Part shown: piece by piece, positions 23,963-32,373 of the stretch | Layout of the letters: each line of letters opens with the position of its first letter | Numbering within the stretch: the stretch's first letter is position 1 | Origin: Allofournierella sp. | GTDB lineage: Bacteria > Bacillota > Clostridia > Oscillospirales > Ruminococcaceae | Assembly (NCBI GenBank): GCA_020025635.1 | Contig: JAHHRU010000007.1 | Span: 32,976 to 96,975, forward strand | Direction of reading: 5' to 3' | DNA length: 64,000 bases | The notes under the pieces: model-generated | The model's input: the letters and a program-made list of their open reading frames with translations, nothing else | Databases searched by the model: none | Told to the model about the DNA's origin: nothing | Position numbers and translations under genes: made by a program

Positions 23963-24060
23963 GGTATGTACGCACAATTGTCTGCCTTTTGTATGGGGAT
24001 ATTGTATGTATTGCTGTGCCTGTTTTCGGCTTCGAAAACAGGCACTTTTCTTGTTTCGGC
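23963..24060 (+). promoter_or_regulatory. leader peptide and attenuator of the ABC exporter
   Basis: A short frame starts MYAQLSAFCMGILYVLLCLF (ATG in GGTATGTACGC) and runs into a perfect hairpin GTGCCTGTTTTCGGC...AAAACAGGCAC (24019-24050) followed by TTTTCTTG. A terminator sitting inside a translated leader is the layout of ribosome-controlled attenuators of antibiotic-resistance genes. Confidence 0.6.
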
Positions 24061-24081
24061 GAGTGAAAACAAGGAGGCTGT

Positions 24082-25830
24082 ATGTTACAGAATAAAAATG
24101 TGGGTTTTGTAAAAAAACCATCTTTAATTCCATATTATCGTTCCTTTTTTCGGAACAACATCAAAGATTTTATCCTGGGAATGATCGCCACGGCGGCAGA
24201 GTCTGCCTGCGCTGTGGGCATTGCCTGGCTCATCCAGCAGCTTCTGGATGCTTGTACCGGAAATCCCGGCGCATTGCCATTCCGTGCGCTTTTGGTGATT
24301 TCTGCCGGGCTGCTGCTGCTTTTTCTGGGCTTCATCCAGCTGGACCGTCTGACCACCTCCCGCTTTATCCCCAAGGCGATGGCCCAATACAAGCGCTTTC
24401 TCTTTTCCCGAATCTCCCGAAAAAGCATCGCGGCCTTCCGTCAGGAAAATACGGCCGCTTATCTCTCTGCGGTTGCCAATGATACCCAGTCCATTCAGAT
24501 GGGTGTCAGTGATCTGTTCAACGGAGCCAACAGCCTGCTGACACTGATTTGCGCCGTCTGCCTCATGGTTTGGTATTCTCCCATCATGACTTTGGCGGCG
24601 CTGGCACTGGCAGCACTGTTTTTCATCCTTTCCCTGCCTTTTGGCAAAAAGCTGGTTGAAGCGGAAAAGGAGCTTTCGGACTGCAACGAAGGCCTGACGG
24701 CTCGGTTCAAGGATTTTTTGACTGGTTTTTCTGTGGTCAAATCTTTTCAGGCGGAGAAAGAAATGGGGGTGCTGTTTTCCGAGGATGTGGGCAAAAGCGC
24801 CAACGCAGATAAAAAGCGCCGGATGGCGAATCTGATGTTTTATTTCACCATCGACGGCGGCATTGCCGCTGCACGGGTATGCATTCTTCTTGTGGGCGCT
24901 TATCTGGCAATCACCGGGCGGGGTGTTTCCGCCGGCATGGTCATTGCCTTTGCGGAGCTGCTCAATCATGTGATGGCGCCGATGCAGCAGCTTCCCCTTT
25001 GTTTTGCCGACCTGAAGGCTGCCAGCGCCCTGATTCGCAAGGCGGCCGATAATCTGGAGAAGAACATCCGGGATGAAGGGCAAGATGTTCCTTTGGTGCT
25101 GGAAACCGGGCTGGAGCTTCGGGATCTTTCCTTTGCCTATGAACCGGGAACCCCCGTGCTGCAGGGCATTTCCCATACCTTTGAAGCCGGAAAACGGTAT
25201 GCTTTGGTGGGCGCCTCCGGCTGCGGAAAATCCACCCTGCTGCATCTGCTGATGGGTGGAAGCACCTACGACGGAGAAATCCTCTGCGACGGCCGGGAAC
25301 TGCAGGGCATCAGCAGCCGCTCTCTTTATGCGCTTGCTTGTCTCATCTCGCAGAATGTCTTTCTTTTTAACGCTACCATTCTGGAAAACGTAACCATGTT
25401 CCGGGATTTTCCACAAGAGGAAATAGAGCGAGCACTGCGCCTTTCCGGGCTGTCCCAGCTGATTTCTCAAAAGGGAACCGGCTTCCTCTGCGGCGAAAAC
25501 GGATGCAATCTTTCCGGCGGCGAAAAACAGCGGATCTCCATTGCCAGATGTCTGCTTCGGAAAAGCAGCCTGCTGCTGGTAGACGAAGCCACTTCTTCTC
25601 TGGATGCAGAGACCGCAGCGCAGGTTTCTCAGGCGCTGCTGGATCTCACCGGTGTCACCGAAATCGTGGTCACCCATTCGCTGGATGCTTCGCTTTTGCG
25701 GCAGTACGATGAGGTGATCGCGCTCAAGGCCGGAAGTCTGATCGAAACCGGGACCTTTGACGAGCTGATGGCGAAAAAAGGTTACTTTTATTCCCTTTAT
25801 ACGGTTTCGACCCCGTTCAGCTTTTCCTGA
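24082..25830 (+). CDS. ABC exporter, fused permease and ATPase
   Basis: 582 aa. N-terminal six-helix exporter domain (residues ~20-300) followed by a nucleotide-binding domain with Walker A GASGCGKST, Q-loop SQNVFLF, signature NLSGGEKQR, Walker B LLLVDEATSSLD and a switch His (VVTHS). Likely exports a drug or peptide as a homodimer, or a heterodimer with an unlinked half. AAGGAGG precedes the ATG. The long attenuated leader and the BlaI-BlaR1 pair downstream suggest an inducible resistance role. Confidence 0.92.
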   Translation: MLQNKNVGFVKKPSLIPYYRSFFRNNIKDFILGMIATAAESACAVGIAWLIQQLLDACTGNPGALPFRALLVISAGLLLLFLGFIQLDRLTTSRFIPKAMAQYKRFLFSRISRKSIAAFRQENTAAYLSAVANDTQSIQMGVSDLFNGANSLLTLICAVCLMVWYSPIMTLAALALAALFFILSLPFGKKLVEAEKELSDCNEGLTARFKDFLTGFSVVKSFQAEKEMGVLFSEDVGKSANADKKRRMANLMFYFTIDGGIAAARVCILLVGAYLAITGRGVSAGMVIAFAELLNHVMAPMQQLPLCFADLKAASALIRKAADNLEKNIRDEGQDVPLVLETGLELRDLSFAYEPGTPVLQGISHTFEAGKRYALVGASGCGKSTLLHLLMGGSTYDGEILCDGRELQGISSRSLYALACLISQNVFLFNATILENVTMFRDFPQEEIERALRLSGLSQLISQKGTGFLCGENGCNLSGGEKQRISIARCLLRKSSLLLVDEATSSLDAETAAQVSQALLDLTGVTEIVVTHSLDASLLRQYDEVIALKAGSLIETGTFDELMAKKGYFYSLYTVSTPFSFS

Positions 25831-25895
25831 AGGCTCATAAGGGCAAATGCAAGGGAAAGAAAATCCAATAAAAAGTTACAGCAGAGTGTGGCAAT

Positions 25896-25930
25896 CTGCA
25901 CATAAGCGGCATATGTGCAGATATATTATA
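25896..25930 (+). promoter_or_regulatory. operator-like inverted repeat and -10 of the 19-codon gene
   Basis: CTGCACATA (25896-25904) and TATGTGCAG (25912-25920) form a perfect inverted repeat just upstream of TATATTAT (25922-25929). Confidence 0.5.
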
Positions 25931-25945
25931 CAGGAGGATTTCAGA

Positions 25946-26005
25946 ATGGACAGCATCCGGGCGTGTGCCGGAGAAATCGTAAACGCTGAGATCATTTACG
26001 CCTGA
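25946..26005 (+). CDS. 19-aa peptide gene
   Basis: Encodes MDSIRACAGEIVNAEIIYA. AGGAGG sits 8 nt before the ATG, a palindromic operator and -10 lie upstream and a strong terminator follows within 11 nt, so it forms a complete small transcription unit of its own. One Cys, net acidic, amphipathic C-terminal half. It may be a signalling or leader peptide, a toxin, or an mRNA-borne regulator of the adjacent BlaI-BlaR1 or ABC genes. No homologue recalled. Confidence 0.55.
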   Translation: MDSIRACAGEIVNAEIIYA

Positions 26006-26014
26006 TCATCGATC

Positions 26015-26048
26015 GGGGGCGATCCTTCGGGACCGCCCCCAATTTTTT
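26015..26048 (+). terminator. terminator after the 19-codon gene
   Basis: GGGGGCGATCC pairs with GGACCGCCCCC over a TTCG loop, followed by AATTTTTT. Confidence 0.85.
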
Positions 26049-26058
26049 GCGCAGAGTC

Positions 26059-26111
26059 TTGACAGAACAGTTTACAGCAAGTAAACTATAATTGGTTTAT
26101 CGATAATAAAC
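26059..26111 (+). promoter_or_regulatory. blaI promoter with two dyad operators
   Basis: TTGACA (26059-26064), 17-nt spacer, TAAACT (26082-26087). Dyads AGTTTAC-AGCAA-GTAAACT (26069-26087) and GTTTAT-CGATA-ATAAAC (26095-26111) share the same 5-nt spacing and cover the promoter: likely BlaI sites. Confidence 0.7.
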
Positions 26112-26128
26112 TGAAAGGAGATGCCGTT

Positions 26129-26494
26129 ATGGCCGATATGAAACTGGGTATCGTGGAGACTCACTTTGCGGATATTATTTGGGCGAATGAGCCTTTACAC
26201 TCCCGCGAACTGGTTAAGCTCTGTGAGCAGGAATTGAGCTGGAACCGTTCCACCACTTACACGGTCCTGAGAAAGCTCTGCCAGCGGGGAATCTTTCAAA
26301 ATGAGGGTGGCATGGTGTCTTCCATCCTCTCCAAAGAAGATTTTTACGCCGTCCAGAGTGAACAGTTCGTGAAAGACACCTTCGACGGTTCTCTGCCTGC
26401 CTTTATTGCCGCCTTTACGCAGAGAAAAGGCATTTCACAGGAGGAGGCCGCAGAGATTCGGAGGATGATCGATGCCGCAGCCGGAAAGGAGTAA
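26129..26494 (+). CDS. blaI: BlaI/MecI family repressor
   Basis: 121 aa. Winged-helix repressor of the penicillinase-repressor family: IVETHFADIIWANEPLHSRELV, then NRSTTYTVLRKLCQRGIF as recognition helix and GGMVSSILSKEDFYA as wing and cleavage region. It represses its own operon until cleaved after BlaR1 senses a signal. AAAGGAG precedes the ATG; the next gene starts 3 nt after its stop. Confidence 0.93.
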   Translation: MADMKLGIVETHFADIIWANEPLHSRELVKLCEQELSWNRSTTYTVLRKLCQRGIFQNEGGMVSSILSKEDFYAVQSEQFVKDTFDGSLPAFIAAFTQRKGISQEEAAEIRRMIDAAAGKE

Positions 26495-26497
26495 CCT

Positions 26498-29329
26498 ATG
26501 GGCGAATTATTCCTGAAAATCCTCAACATGAGTTTTGTGGCAAGCTGGCTGATCCTTGCTGTAATTCTGCTGCGGCTGGCACTGAAAAAGGCCCCGAAGT
26601 GGATCACCTGTGCCCTGTGGGCCCTTGCAGCCATTCGTCTGGTCTGCCCATTTTCGTTGGAAAGCAAGCTCAGCGTGGTTCAAAACCAGGAGCCGTTCAC
26701 GCAGGAGATCGTGGAGGCCATTGTACCGGGGGTTTCGTTTGAGGCACCCAGTGATCGGGATCAGAACAACGGGGAGGAGCCAACAAAAAACCCGGAGGAC
26801 GTACACGTCCATGCGGCCCATGCCCTGAACGGCACAGGAGTTGCAGCCGGAATTTGGGGGCTTGGTGTGGTTGTGCTCCTGTCCGCAGCCAAAGTCAGCT
26901 ATGGCAGGCTCCGCCGCAGAGTACGTCCGTCCCTGCATCTCCGGGACAATATTTGGCTGTGCGATGAGATCACAGCACCGTTTCTGCTGGGCGTTTTCCG
27001 TCCTAAAATCTACATTCCTTCCGGAATAGACGAAAGCAGCCTTCCCCCGATCATCGCCCATGAAAATGCTCATTTGAAGCGCCGGGATCACTGGTGGAAG
27101 CCCCTGGGCTTCCTGATCCTGTCCATTCACTGGTTCAACCCTCTGGTATGGTTGGCCTACATTCTTTTGTGCAGGGACATTGAACTGGCTTGTGATGAGA
27201 AGGTCATCCGGGATCTGGGAAAAGAAGAAAGCATTGCATACTCAGAAGCTCTGCTGTCGTGCAGCATCAGCAGAAGAACCATTCTGGTTTGCCCCCTGGC
27301 CTTTGGCGAGGTGGGCGTAAAAGAACGGGTGAAGTGTGTGCTGAACTACAAAAAGCCTGCGTTTTGGATCATGGTCGTGGCCGCTTCTGCAAGTTTGGTG
27401 CTGGCGGTCTGTTTTCTCACCGATCCGAAGGGTCCCCGGGAATTTCCGATGTCCGGCCGCAATCTTTCCGATCTGGATACGGATCAGATTTTGTCCGGGA
27501 TCTGCAAGGCCGAGGGCTTGGATGACGGCTCCAGCCTGAACCTCAATGCAGGCAGCTTTGACCTGATGGTGACCTCTGGGTTTGATCTGAACAATGCCGG
27601 GGCAATTCCTTTTTCTTATGTGCAGAATCAGAAAACTTATAGCGCTCAGCTGCGTTTGTTTTACGAAGAAAACAAATATTTTGTCACCGATCGATCTGAA
27701 TGGCCCGAGCAGACACAGATCTGCAAGCTGAGGGATCACTTGGACGCTTTGCGTTTTCTGCCGCAGGAAGAAATCCGGAAGCTGTCCCCGGATGCCGACC
27801 ACTATTCCATCTATATGCGTTCAAAGGGAACCCCGGAGGATTACAGCCGGGTCGTGACCTATGACAAGGACGGCCCCTGTGCCATAGGCGGATGGCAGAT
27901 TCATCTGGAGATTCAGCCTCTGCAAAATGGTCATGGCATCGGTGCGGATGCGATCCATGCTTTTTATACCTCGTCCGGATTAGATACTCTGGCGGATTCA
28001 TCGCCTTTCGGACGGTCCTATCATGTACAAGAGATCGCCTACAGCGATCCAGTCTATAATTTTGCCTACACCTTGGAGACAGCACCGCTCTATGAACTGA
28101 CAGACGAAAAGGGACTCTTGTCCTGTGAAAACAAAAGCGACAGGATCTGGCTGAATACCGGGACCTTCCGGGAGATCACACTGGGAGAGCCGAACTTTGC
28201 AGCCTGCTTCCGGGATCTCGATAACATGGGATGGAACGGTATGGATGCCGGCACCCTGGTGAAAGGAAATCAGCAGGCTTGGCAGCTGGCAGTGGCAGAC
28301 CAGGCTGAGAACACCGTGATCTATGATCTGCTTTTGCAGAAGAACGGAGACCTCTATCTGACCTATGGATATGGCGATGCAGCAAACTCGGACGGCACAG
28401 AATTGTCGTCCATTCGATGGGTGTTCAAGCTGGCAGAGGGCTTAGAGGCGGCTCCGATGTCCGATGAGCCCTTGGAGGTAATCGATGCATCTCTGGATGA
28501 GGCAATTCAGAAGGCCCTTACAGATCACTATACGCCAGGCAAGCCGGATGGCCTTATCCATGTAGAGAGCTGCAAGATCCTTTTCCAGCAGGCGCTGCGG
28601 GGTGCTCCGAAAGCAGGCGCTGAGCAGGATGCAGAAAAAGTGACCGTGTATCTCCTGGTTCTGCACGAGAGCTTCCGACCGGATTCTGATTTCACCCAGC
28701 CCATCGAGGAAGTGGAAGGCGACTATACCCCCACCGCCCTGACCTTCCGTTTGTCCGACGGCAAGTATCTTCTGGAGGAATACTGGGAGCCCAGAGACGG
28801 CAGCTATTATACGGACGATATCAAGGCGAAGTTCCCAAAGGGAACCGTACAGCAGGTCTGGGATGACCAGGAGACCATCAAGGCATTGCAGCAGGCAAAT
28901 CAGGAACAGATTCACAGGATCTTACAAAAGCAGGGCAGCTTTGAGGAGCTGGCAGGCAGACTTCTGGATACCATCTGCAAATCCGGCAATCTTTCTTCCG
29001 ATCCCGGTGCCTGCATTCAGAAGGCGCAGGAACAATATGATGAACTTCTGGGATACGGGGAAACCACCCTGCAATATTGCTTCCGTCAGTTTTTAGAAGG
29101 TGGCCAGACCGGCTTGGAGGGCCATATCATGGCCCAGCTGTGCCGGGATATCATGGAAAAGCAGTTTGGCATGGCGCAGGTGGATACGCTCTATGAAACC
29201 GGCCAGGCCTGGTTTGATGCGTTTTATGCCAGCTCTCTGGAAGCCGCAGAAAATGTCTCTTTGGAGGACTTGGAAAAACACCATCCCGCCAGTAAGCTCC
29301 TGCTGGATATGACCGGCCGAGAGGCTTAG
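26498..29329 (+). CDS. BlaR1/MecR1-type M56 peptidase with a very large C-terminal region
   Basis: 943 aa. Membrane helices near residues 10-28, 38-50 and 114-131, the M56 zinc-peptidase core with IIAHENAH (HExxH at 188-192) and the third ligand in CRDIELACDE, then a helix at 289-307. The extracytoplasmic part is ~630 residues, far larger than the penicillin-binding sensor of BlaR1 and without its SxxK-type motif that I can see. It may sense a peptide or other envelope signal. The partner is the adjacent BlaI. Confidence 0.88.
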   Translation: MGELFLKILNMSFVASWLILAVILLRLALKKAPKWITCALWALAAIRLVCPFSLESKLSVVQNQEPFTQEIVEAIVPGVSFEAPSDRDQNNGEEPTKNPEDVHVHAAHALNGTGVAAGIWGLGVVVLLSAAKVSYGRLRRRVRPSLHLRDNIWLCDEITAPFLLGVFRPKIYIPSGIDESSLPPIIAHENAHLKRRDHWWKPLGFLILSIHWFNPLVWLAYILLCRDIELACDEKVIRDLGKEESIAYSEALLSCSISRRTILVCPLAFGEVGVKERVKCVLNYKKPAFWIMVVAASASLVLAVCFLTDPKGPREFPMSGRNLSDLDTDQILSGICKAEGLDDGSSLNLNAGSFDLMVTSGFDLNNAGAIPFSYVQNQKTYSAQLRLFYEENKYFVTDRSEWPEQTQICKLRDHLDALRFLPQEEIRKLSPDADHYSIYMRSKGTPEDYSRVVTYDKDGPCAIGGWQIHLEIQPLQNGHGIGADAIHAFYTSSGLDTLADSSPFGRSYHVQEIAYSDPVYNFAYTLETAPLYELTDEKGLLSCENKSDRIWLNTGTFREITLGEPNFAACFRDLDNMGWNGMDAGTLVKGNQQAWQLAVADQAENTVIYDLLLQKNGDLYLTYGYGDAANSDGTELSSIRWVFKLAEGLEAAPMSDEPLEVIDASLDEAIQKALTDHYTPGKPDGLIHVESCKILFQQALRGAPKAGAEQDAEKVTVYLLVLHESFRPDSDFTQPIEEVEGDYTPTALTFRLSDGKYLLEEYWEPRDGSYYTDDIKAKFPKGTVQQVWDDQETIKALQQANQEQIHRILQKQGSFEELAGRLLDTICKSGNLSSDPGACIQKAQEQYDELLGYGETTLQYCFRQFLEGGQTGLEGHIMAQLCRDIMEKQFGMAQVDTLYETGQAWFDAFYASSLEAAENVSLEDLEKHHPASKLLLDMTGREA

Positions 29330-29408
29330 TGAAAAATGCTTTTCACTAAGGATTTTTACGAAATCCCGAATTCTCAATCGTTGGATATCTCAAACCTCAT
29401 CCTATGTG

Positions 29409-29450
29409 ATCCGCCGTGTATGGTTTTACGCCGTACACGGCGGTTTTTGT
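29409..29450 (+). terminator. terminator after blaR1
   Basis: CCGCCGTGTA pairs with TACACGGCGG, followed by TTTTTGTC. Confidence 0.85.
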
Positions 29451-29455
29451 CCCAG

Positions 29456-29650
29456 CTGCCGCTTCCTGTCAACGGGCTTTTGCTGGGTGTGTTTTGGTTT
29501 GCCTTTCTGCTGAAGCTGCCGCCCCCCCTTCGTGGGGTCGTTTGCCGGAACGTGGCCCCCCCCTTCCGGGCGGCCGTTCTGGATGATGGGACTGCTGAGA
29601 ATGGGTTCGCTCTCGGGGCAGCAGCTGTTAACCAAATTCGAATAGGCTGC
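29456..29650 (-). repeat. array repeat R11: border and spoIVB tail, half of a split repeat
   Basis: The border (AACAGCTGCTGCCCCGA, 29632-29615) and the tail with SSPIIQNGRP...HVPANDPTKGG are present; hairpin and promoter are missing and found at R10. CTGCCGCTTCCTGT at 29456-29469 resembles CTGCCGCTGCTTCCCTGT at 23775-23792 on the other side of the block. Confidence 0.7.
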
Positions 29651-29652
29651 AT

Positions 29653-30513
29653 TCAATTTCGATGATTTCGGAATACCCAGTATGTAGAACTGATGACAGC
29701 CAGCAGTATCACTCCCACCAGCAGAACTTCTGCTGGCTTTTCGGCACTGATTGCACGGGGAAACCAGATGACAGCAAATAAAAGTGCCCACCACCCGTTA
29801 TGAAACAGTTTCATAAGAGTCCCCTTAAAACCCTTTACATTGGTTTCCAGCTGTTCTGGATGCAGCGCTGTGCATCGGATGACTGCAACCGGGCAAGGCC
29901 CCATTCGCCTGTAAATACGCTGAGCACTGTAAGCAATGCCGTCAATTTCAAATTCCGGTTCAAGTCCCTCTTTTGTGATCACCAGATCGAGTGCCTGCTC
30001 ATTTGCAAACTTACACAAAGCTGTTGTAAATTCCTGCGGTGTGGTGATGGCATCATCCGGTGTGAAGGAAAAGCTCTTCTTTACCTGCGCTGCCGCCACT
30101 TTTCGATAGTCATTTTTCCAGTTGTCGAACAGCTTCCCCTGCATATCAGGCGCATCCATCTGATGCAGTATTTTGTCTATATAGGCATCATCCACTATAT
30201 CCGCCGTTTGCAGTCCCCTGCAAAAATGGATAGATACGGCAAGCTCCTGCTGCTTCATCTTCAATCTTGTTTCCTGTTCCTTTGCCAGCTCCTGAATGGT
30301 CCGTTCATTCGTCAAGCAGGCATTTATTTCTTCCAATGGCACATCCAGCATTCTAAGGGTACGGATCAGTTTCAGATCATGAATATCTTTTTCTGCATAG
30401 TCCCTGTAATCGTTATCTGAATTTCTGGCTGGGTGAATCAGTCCTTGTTGTTCATAGAACCTGAGGTTGCGTCTGGAAATACCAGTGACTTGTTCCGCTT
30501 GTTTTGCATTCAT
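29653..30513 (-). CDS. MerR family regulator with membrane-anchored C-terminus
   Basis: 286 aa. MerR helix-turn-helix at the N-terminus (AKQAEQVTGISRRNLRFYEQ, LIHPARNSDNDYRDY) and the coiled-coil dimer helix to ~residue 110. The C-terminal half ends in two hydrophobic helices (WWALLFAVIWFP, LLVGVILLAVISSTYWV), so the regulator is probably tethered to the membrane. AAGGAGG precedes the ATG. The minus-strand promoter TTGACT-17-TGTATG overlaps a dyad, as MerR operators do. Confidence 0.88.
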   Translation of the reverse strand: MNAKQAEQVTGISRRNLRFYEQQGLIHPARNSDNDYRDYAEKDIHDLKLIRTLRMLDVPLEEINACLTNERTIQELAKEQETRLKMKQQELAVSIHFCRGLQTADIVDDAYIDKILHQMDAPDMQGKLFDNWKNDYRKVAAAQVKKSFSFTPDDAITTPQEFTTALCKFANEQALDLVITKEGLEPEFEIDGIAYSAQRIYRRMGPCPVAVIRCTALHPEQLETNVKGFKGTLMKLFHNGWWALLFAVIWFPRAISAEKPAEVLLVGVILLAVISSTYWVFRNHRN

Positions 30514-30604
30514 GATGTCTGCCTCCTTTTTGGTTTCTGTGCATTCAACATACACTGTGCACAAGGTGCCAAGTCAAGTATTTCCGATCATAATGTTCGA
30601 TAAA

Positions 30605-30830
30605 TTTTGATTTCCCGAACAGCATTATACCATGCAGCCGCAAAAAAGCGGCAGAGAAAGTTCTCTGCCGCTTTTTTCACGCCGCCTGCGCCCAGCATAT
30701 TTCCGATAAAGCTGCCGCGACCCTTTGTGGGGTCGTTTGCCGGAACGTGGGTGACCGCCCCTGCCGGGCGGCCGTTCTGGATGATGGGGCGGCTGGGAAT
30801 GGGTTCGCTCTTGGGGGCAGCAAGAGTTCG
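30605..30830 (-). repeat. array repeat R12: spoIVB tail, hairpin, promoter
   Basis: Tail reads SRPIIQNGRPAGAVTHV and NDPTKG (30800-30690) but has lost its stop; hairpin AAAAAGCGGCAGAGA/TCTCTGCCGCTTTTT (30643-30677); TATAAT at 30629-30624; TTTTGATTT leader. Confidence 0.85.
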
Positions 30831-30843
30831 GTCTAAGGATCGG

Positions 30844-31572
30844 TCAGTCTGGAATGACCCGATATTTCATGTGGCGGCCTTTAAACCAGCAATGGTTCGA
30901 TGTGATTTGTTCAGCTGTCACATCACAATCGTCAACGAGATAAATAAACCCATTCTCAAAAAATATAGAACCATCCAACCAATAGGGATCGAAACGTTCG
31001 CTGTCTCTGGCGGATATATCATATTCCACATCACCCCAGAACCACAGTTCGATCGAGCATCCCCACACATCCTCCATCAGCACATATAGCGCAGCATCCT
31101 TCTTCCACTCGACTTTCTCTACACGACCGTCATGGAAACATCCAGACACCCATTCCAGATCCTCTATGTCTTTTTTGGTTTTTACTTCCCGGAATTCCTG
31201 ATATGTAAAATTATCATCCTCTGCCATACACTGTTTTCTGATTTGCTCCGGCAAAGTCTTTTTCTGCACCAATTCATCCGCCAATTCCTTGGGCAAAAAC
31301 GGGACCCACTCTGATCGTGTTTTGGAGTCAAACACCCATCCTTTCTGGTCGCCATCCACAATTAAAATCTGAGGAATAATATGTTCTGTGCCTTGAACAT
31401 ACTGGTGTTTTTTGATCAGAGCTGTTTTTTCTTCATTCCACACAATATAGTAGGGATACCTGCTGCACCTGATATATTCCTCATAGCTATCATCTTTTGG
31501 CAAGCTTCTGAAATAACCAAATACCGCCGAAACATAGTATTCTCCCTGCCCTTTTCGTATGATCGCATGCAT
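30844..31572 (-). CDS. hypothetical protein, 242 aa
   Basis: Soluble protein rich in Trp, Tyr and acidic residues, with an N-terminal region GQGEYYVSAVFGYFR and a C-terminal region of strands (GCSIELWFWGDVEYDIS, FKGRHMKYRV). The alternation of strands and many aromatic residues resembles immunity or DUF-type barrels, but I cannot name a family. GGGGAG precedes ATGATG; the second ATG is better spaced. AT-rich relative to the core. Single-gene cassette between R12 and R13. Confidence 0.65.
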   Translation of the reverse strand: MHAIIRKGQGEYYVSAVFGYFRSLPKDDSYEEYIRCSRYPYYIVWNEEKTALIKKHQYVQGTEHIIPQILIVDGDQKGWVFDSKTRSEWVPFLPKELADELVQKKTLPEQIRKQCMAEDDNFTYQEFREVKTKKDIEDLEWVSGCFHDGRVEKVEWKKDAALYVLMEDVWGCSIELWFWGDVEYDISARDSERFDPYWLDGSIFFENGFIYLVDDCDVTAEQITSNHCWFKGRHMKYRVIPD

Positions 31573-31599
31573 CATTATCTCCCCTTAAATGATTTTCTT

Positions 31600-31905
31600 G
31601 ATTTTGATTATATCACGCCAACTTGTTCTGTCAGCTTTTATTTTTTTCAAACAGGCGTACTTCAACGTACCGATCCGTGAACACACCCGAACGTAAAAAA
31701 TCCGGGCAGGAATCTCTGTTCGGATCTTATATTATCATGCCGCACTATCGGCGGTTTTGAGCATGTTTTCAATAAAAAACCATACCCACGGGTGGGGTCG
31801 TTGGTCAGAACATGGGTGACCGCCCCCGCAGGGCGGTCGTTCTGGATGATGGGGCGGCCGGGCATGGGTGATCGCTCTTCGGGGCAGCAGCTGTTGAGAA
31901 AACAA
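31600..31905 (-). repeat. array repeat R13: degenerate spoIVB tail
   Basis: Border AACAGCTGCTGCCCCGAAGAGCGA (31890-31871) and a tail reading RPIIQNDRPAGAVTHVLTNDPTRGYG before a frameshift. The GCGGCAGAG hairpin is missing; ATATTATCATGCC (31730-31742) and GATTATATCACGCC (31595-31610) are promoter-like remnants. Confidence 0.65.
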
Positions 31906-31935
31906 TGAATTTATCAAACAGTTGATGGTTAGAAA

Positions 31936-32304
31936 CTACTTTATTCGTGTGCCGATATGCTTCTCTTTTCGCCACTGAGGGACATCGCCATCATCGCCCC
32001 AATATTCGTCCATGAAGGCGATTTTATCACCGCTCAAATGAATAAAAGAAGTGCAGTGACAGGAGATTCTAAAATCTGTACTGCATACATGGGTGGCTGC
32101 AACAAGCATATCCTGTGCCTGTATTATTTTTTCAATTTCGCCGGTCCAATCACCCGGATATTCACAGTTGGCCTGAATGTACTCTTCCACGGTAAAATGT
32201 TCATTGGTATTATGCCAGTTGATATAGGCATCCGGGAGGAAAAATTTACGCATTGCCTCAGCATCCTGCCGTAAAACGGCTGTAATAAAGTTTTGAATAT
32301 TCAT
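31936..32304 (-). CDS. SnoaL/NTF2-like protein
   Basis: 122 aa. Fits the NTF2 cone fold: NIQNFITAVLRQDAEAMRKFF helix pair, DAYINWHNTNEHFTVEEYI, then strands VAATHVCSTDFRIS and HLSGDKIAFMDEYWGDDG. Such proteins bind small ligands or act as isomerases or cyclases; the substrate is unknown. AAGGGAG precedes the ATG. It follows the deaminase gene by ~70 bp in the same cassette. Confidence 0.8.
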   Translation of the reverse strand: MNIQNFITAVLRQDAEAMRKFFLPDAYINWHNTNEHFTVEEYIQANCEYPGDWTGEIEKIIQAQDMLVAATHVCSTDFRISCHCTSFIHLSGDKIAFMDEYWGDDGDVPQWRKEKHIGTRIK

Positions 32305-32373
32305 CACGTTGACTCCCTTTGGTATACGCCAATCTGTTACGATCATTCTGATAAGACTAGCAACTGATCGTAT

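Noticed and set aside
23840..24133. 97-codon minus-strand frame opposite the ABC leader
   Set aside because: It overlaps the promoter, leader and attenuator of the ABC gene and shows no coding features.
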